Under the pieces are notes generated by a model. That model was given only the letters and a program-made list of their open reading frames with translations. It ran no database searches and was not told where the DNA came from. A DNA stretch of 8,310 nucleotides from Psychromonas sp. (GTDB lineage: Bacteria; Pseudomonadota; Gammaproteobacteria; Enterobacterales; Psychromonadaceae), in the NCBI GenBank assembly GCA_023145575.1, contig JAGLDN010000056.1, positions 1-8,310 on the forward strand, in the 5' to 3' direction. How positions within the stretch are numbered: position 1 is the stretch's first letter; every line of letters starts with the position of its first letter. Position numbers and translations under genes: made by a program. Shown here one piece after another: positions 6,501-8,310 of the stretch.

Positions 6501-7104
6501 ATTTTTTAATTATTTTTTGAATGCTTGAATCAATCTGTAGTAAATGATCATTAAGATCCTCAACTTGCTCACAAAAATGAGCAACCTCAATCCTACTTGG
6601 GGCAATTTTTAACTCATCCGTTATCAGGTTGGCGCTATGATTGCTAAGATGAGTAAGTTTCTTGCGTTGGTATTTATACACTGAGGCGAAAAAACGACAA
6701 AGCTGATGTGCGAATATATCGCCGATTAGGTGAGATAAATGCTCTTCATAGTCAATATCAATTTTAGTCATGAGTTGTGCAAATTGTTGTGCAATTTCAA
6801 TGTCTCCCTCAATGTCTAATTGGCCATTTTTAATCAGCGTAGTGAATTGGTTATTATTTTTTAGTTCGCTAATTGCATGGAGACTCACGTGTATTAAGCA
6901 ATCACATTGACCTTGAAATTGACTTAAAATGTCAATTTTATTCATTGAAATCACAAAATAAAGTGGTTTATTTAGCTCTTTTAATACAATGCCAATGATT
7001 TTATTTTCTAGCTGCTTACGCTTTGTTTTGCTGCTTAGATCTAGCTGTTGTAGCTTGTTAAGACTCATTTCAAAGAAGGCGCAGGCTAAGTTATCTAAGG
7101 ACAT
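6493..7104 (-). CDS. ubiJ: UbiJ, SCP2-type ubiquinone assembly factor
   Basis: UbiJ is an accessory factor with an SCP2 lipid-binding domain. In E. coli it works with UbiK and the Ubi enzyme complex in aerobic ubiquinone synthesis and binds the lipid intermediates. The protein here has 203 aa (E. coli 201). The signature LIKNGQLDIEGDIEIAQQFA (90-109) matches the SCP2 segment LIRSGELEVQGDIQVVQNFV. The tail segment ITDELKIAPSRIEVAHFCEQ (161-180) leads into a predicted coiled-coil C-terminus (about 180-200). Overall similarity to E. coli is modest elsewhere, as usual for this family, so position between ubiE and ubiB is part of the call. It begins 12 bases after ubiE with only an A-rich leader and no clear Shine-Dalgarno. 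In E. coli the small RNA EsrE lies at the 3' end of this gene. I cannot tell whether it exists here. Confidence 0.93.
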   Translation of the reverse strand: MSLDNLACAFFEMSLNKLQQLDLSSKTKRKQLENKIIGIVLKELNKPLYFVISMNKIDILSQFQGQCDCLIHVSLHAISELKNNNQFTTLIKNGQLDIEGDIEIAQQFAQLMTKIDIDYEEHLSHLIGDIFAHQLCRFFASVYKYQRKKLTHLSNHSANLITDELKIAPSRIEVAHFCEQVEDLNDHLLQIDSSIQKIIKKYD

Positions 7105-7116
7105 TATTTTTTCTAC

Positions 7117-7872
7117 TTAATATTTGTAACCACGGTGCAAAGCAACAATGCCAGCCGCTAAATTAAAGTATTGAGTCCCTTCAAAACCCGCATGTTTCAT
7201 CATATTCTCAAGCGTATTTTGATCAGGATGCATGCGGATACTTTCGACAAGATATTGATAGCTTTCACTATCATTGGCAATGATCTTTCCAAGTTTAGGT
7301 AAAATATTGAAGGAATAAAAGTCATAGCAATCAGAAAATATTTTATAAATGGGTTTAGAAAATTCTAATACCAATAAACGTCCTCCAGGCTTTAAAACGC
7401 GAAACATTGATGCCAGTGCTTTGTCTTTATCTGTCACATTGCGTAAACCAAAAGAAATGGTGACTAGATCGAAGTGATCATCAGGAAAAGGAAGTTCTTC
7501 AGCATTCGCTTGAACGTAATGAATATTGCCATGAATACCTAAATCGCGTAATTTGCTACGACCAACCTTGAGCATTGAGTCATTAATATCGGCTAAAATC
7601 ACTTGCCCTGTTTTGCCAACAACATGTGAAAACCTAGCCGCTAGATCACCTGTACCACCAGCCAAATCCAATACATTTTGCCCTTGTCTAATGCCAGAAC
7701 AATTAATTGTAAAACGTTTCCAAAGGCGGTGAAGCCCTAATGATAAAACGTCATTCATTACATCATATTTTGTTGCAACAGAGTGAAACACATCAGCTAC
7801 AAGGTCTATTTTTTTATCTTTTTCAACTGTTTTAAAACCAAAATGGGTTGTATTTTCTAAAACGTTATTCAT
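7117..7872 (-). CDS. ubiE: UbiE, ubiquinone/menaquinone C-methyltransferase
   Basis: UbiE is a SAM-dependent methyltransferase that carries out the C-methylation step of ubiquinone synthesis and converts demethylmenaquinol to menaquinol. It is 251 aa, the same length as in E. coli. SAM motif I is VLDLAGGTGDLAARF (67-81), followed by the acidic motif ILADIN (92-97) and NAEELPFPDDHFD (123-135). Both UbiE/COQ5 family signatures are complete: YDVMNDVLSLGLHRLW (36-51) and RVLKPGGRLLVLEFS (158-172). ISFGLRNVTDKDKAL (139-153) and the C-terminus GIVALHRGYKY (241-251) are typical. It is the first gene of the minus-strand cluster, with an extended -10 promoter just upstream. The leader contains only a weak purine-rich AAGAAGAAAG as a ribosome site. 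Confidence 0.98.
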   Translation of the reverse strand: MNNVLENTTHFGFKTVEKDKKIDLVADVFHSVATKYDVMNDVLSLGLHRLWKRFTINCSGIRQGQNVLDLAGGTGDLAARFSHVVGKTGQVILADINDSMLKVGRSKLRDLGIHGNIHYVQANAEELPFPDDHFDLVTISFGLRNVTDKDKALASMFRVLKPGGRLLVLEFSKPIYKIFSDCYDFYSFNILPKLGKIIANDSESYQYLVESIRMHPDQNTLENMMKHAGFEGTQYFNLAAGIVALHRGYKY

Positions 7873-7898
7873 TAGGCTTTCTTCTTACAAAAGAAATA

Positions 7899-7907
7899 AT
7901 TATAACA
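7899..7907 (-). promoter_or_regulatory. Extended -10 promoter of ubiE
   Basis: The minus strand reads TGTTATAAT: a perfect TATAAT (7899-7904) preceded by the extended -10 element TGn. No good -35 hexamer lies 16-18 bases upstream, which is acceptable for an extended -10 promoter. Transcription would begin about 20 bases before the ubiE ATG and probably drives ubiE-ubiJ-ubiB, with possible read-through into tat. Confidence 0.58.
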
Positions 7908-7962
7908 ATTTATGATTTAAAAAGGAGCTTAAATACAAGTAAATTGCAAAAAGTTTGAGATA

Positions 7963-8119
7963 TATACCCATGATACTTAAAAAAAAGCAAAGATCGCAAG
8001 GCAAATAGAGCCAAGCTACTAGGCATAAAATTGCCCTCTGAGATGATTCACTACGTTAATCATCAAAGGTCGAATGGTAGATTTAAACCTCAAGTTCATC
8101 TTCAGTTGTGATGGGTATA
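7963..8119. repeat. Possible MITE-like element with TATACCCAT ends
   Basis: TATACCCAT (7963-7971) and ATGGGTATA (8111-8119) are perfect 9-bp inverted ends bounding 157 bp with no coding capacity. Partial similarity continues inward from the ends (A-A matches at alternating positions). Inside, GATGATT (8042-8048) and AATCATC (8058-8064) form a 7-bp hairpin with a 9-base loop. A short, non-coding, palindrome-bearing unit in an intergenic gap is typical of non-autonomous mobile repeats in enterobacterial genomes. A target duplication cannot be separated from the TATA ends. Only one copy is in the window, so repetition is unproven. Confidence 0.4.
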
Positions 8120-8144
8120 AAAGTTGATATCTTAGTGCCTCAGT

Positions 8145-8224
8145 CAGTTGTGTATACTCTTGCATTATTTGCATCTATTGTCGGAGGAAAAGTAGTAAAG
8201 ATATACTCAACTGGCTACTTTTCC
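8145..8224. repeat. Two interlocking inverted repeats
   Basis: Pair A is CAGTTGTGTATA (8145-8156) with TATACTCAACTG (8202-8213), one mismatch in 12. Pair B is GGAAAAGTAG (8186-8195) with CTACTTTTCC (8215-8224), perfect over 10. The right arm of A lies inside the loop of B, so the two helices cross: they would form a pseudoknot or exclude one another. No T run follows on either strand, so this is not a classic terminator. It is about 270 bp upstream of ubiE and could equally belong to a gene beyond the window edge. Confidence 0.38.
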
Positions 8225-8310
8225 AACTAATTTAAGCTATGCACTTGATAATTGAATCTAAGAATTAAAATAAAGACTATAATTCTTAACTAGTTATTCT
8301 AAGTCGATAT

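Larger units (their letters stand above)
7873..8310. other. Intergenic region upstream of ubiE
   Basis: No open frame of useful length is present. The region holds the ubiE promoter, the TATACCCAT-bounded element, the interlocking inverted repeats, and a direct repeat TTGCAT-TAT-TTGCAT at about 8160-8174. The last 80 bases are AT-rich with nothing recognisable. In E. coli the gene upstream of ubiE is rmuC. It is not visible within this distance. Confidence 0.7.

Overview
The window is AT-rich and looks like a gammaproteobacterial (Enterobacterales-type) chromosome. It carries the conserved block ubiE-ubiJ-ubiB-tatA-tatB-tatC-tatD, all on the minus strand and reading from about 7872 down to 2456. 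The proteins align by eye with the E. coli versions almost end to end (UbiE 251 aa, UbiB 547, TatC 265, TatD 259), and every key motif I could check is present. High AT content, the UbiE and TatC wording and the decayed flanking DNA would suit an AT-rich member of the Morganellaceae, such as an Arsenophonus- or Providencia-like insect associate. That genus-level guess is inference only.

Region by region: positions 1-2455 hold no intact gene. They contain broken reading frames. The clearest is a minus-strand relic of an NRPS/PKS-type thioesterase domain (792-1259) with two in-frame stops and the catalytic serine of GxSxG changed to arginine. Upstream of it is a further unrecognised broken stretch (1208-1468), and there is a plus-strand broken frame at 453-713. 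Positions 2456-4817 hold tatD, tatC, tatB and tatA. Genes tatB/tatC/tatD are tightly packed, but tatA and tatB are separated by 179 bp that contains a 12-bp-arm inverted repeat followed by a T run, a plausible partial terminator. Positions 4857-7872 hold ubiB, ubiJ and ubiE, with an 8-base ubiJ/ubiB overlap. Positions 7873-8310 are intergenic, with an extended -10 promoter for ubiE, a 157-bp element bounded by TATACCCAT inverted ends, and two interlocking inverted repeats.

How the genes work together: UbiE, UbiJ and UbiB serve ubiquinone (and, for UbiE, menaquinone) synthesis. TatA, TatB and TatC form the twin-arginine translocase, which exports folded proteins, many of them redox enzymes. 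TatD is a metal-dependent nuclease that travels with the operon but is not part of the translocase. I see no convincing new biological system. The points worth a second look are the tatA/tatB spacer, the degraded thioesterase region, and the repeat structures upstream of ubiE.
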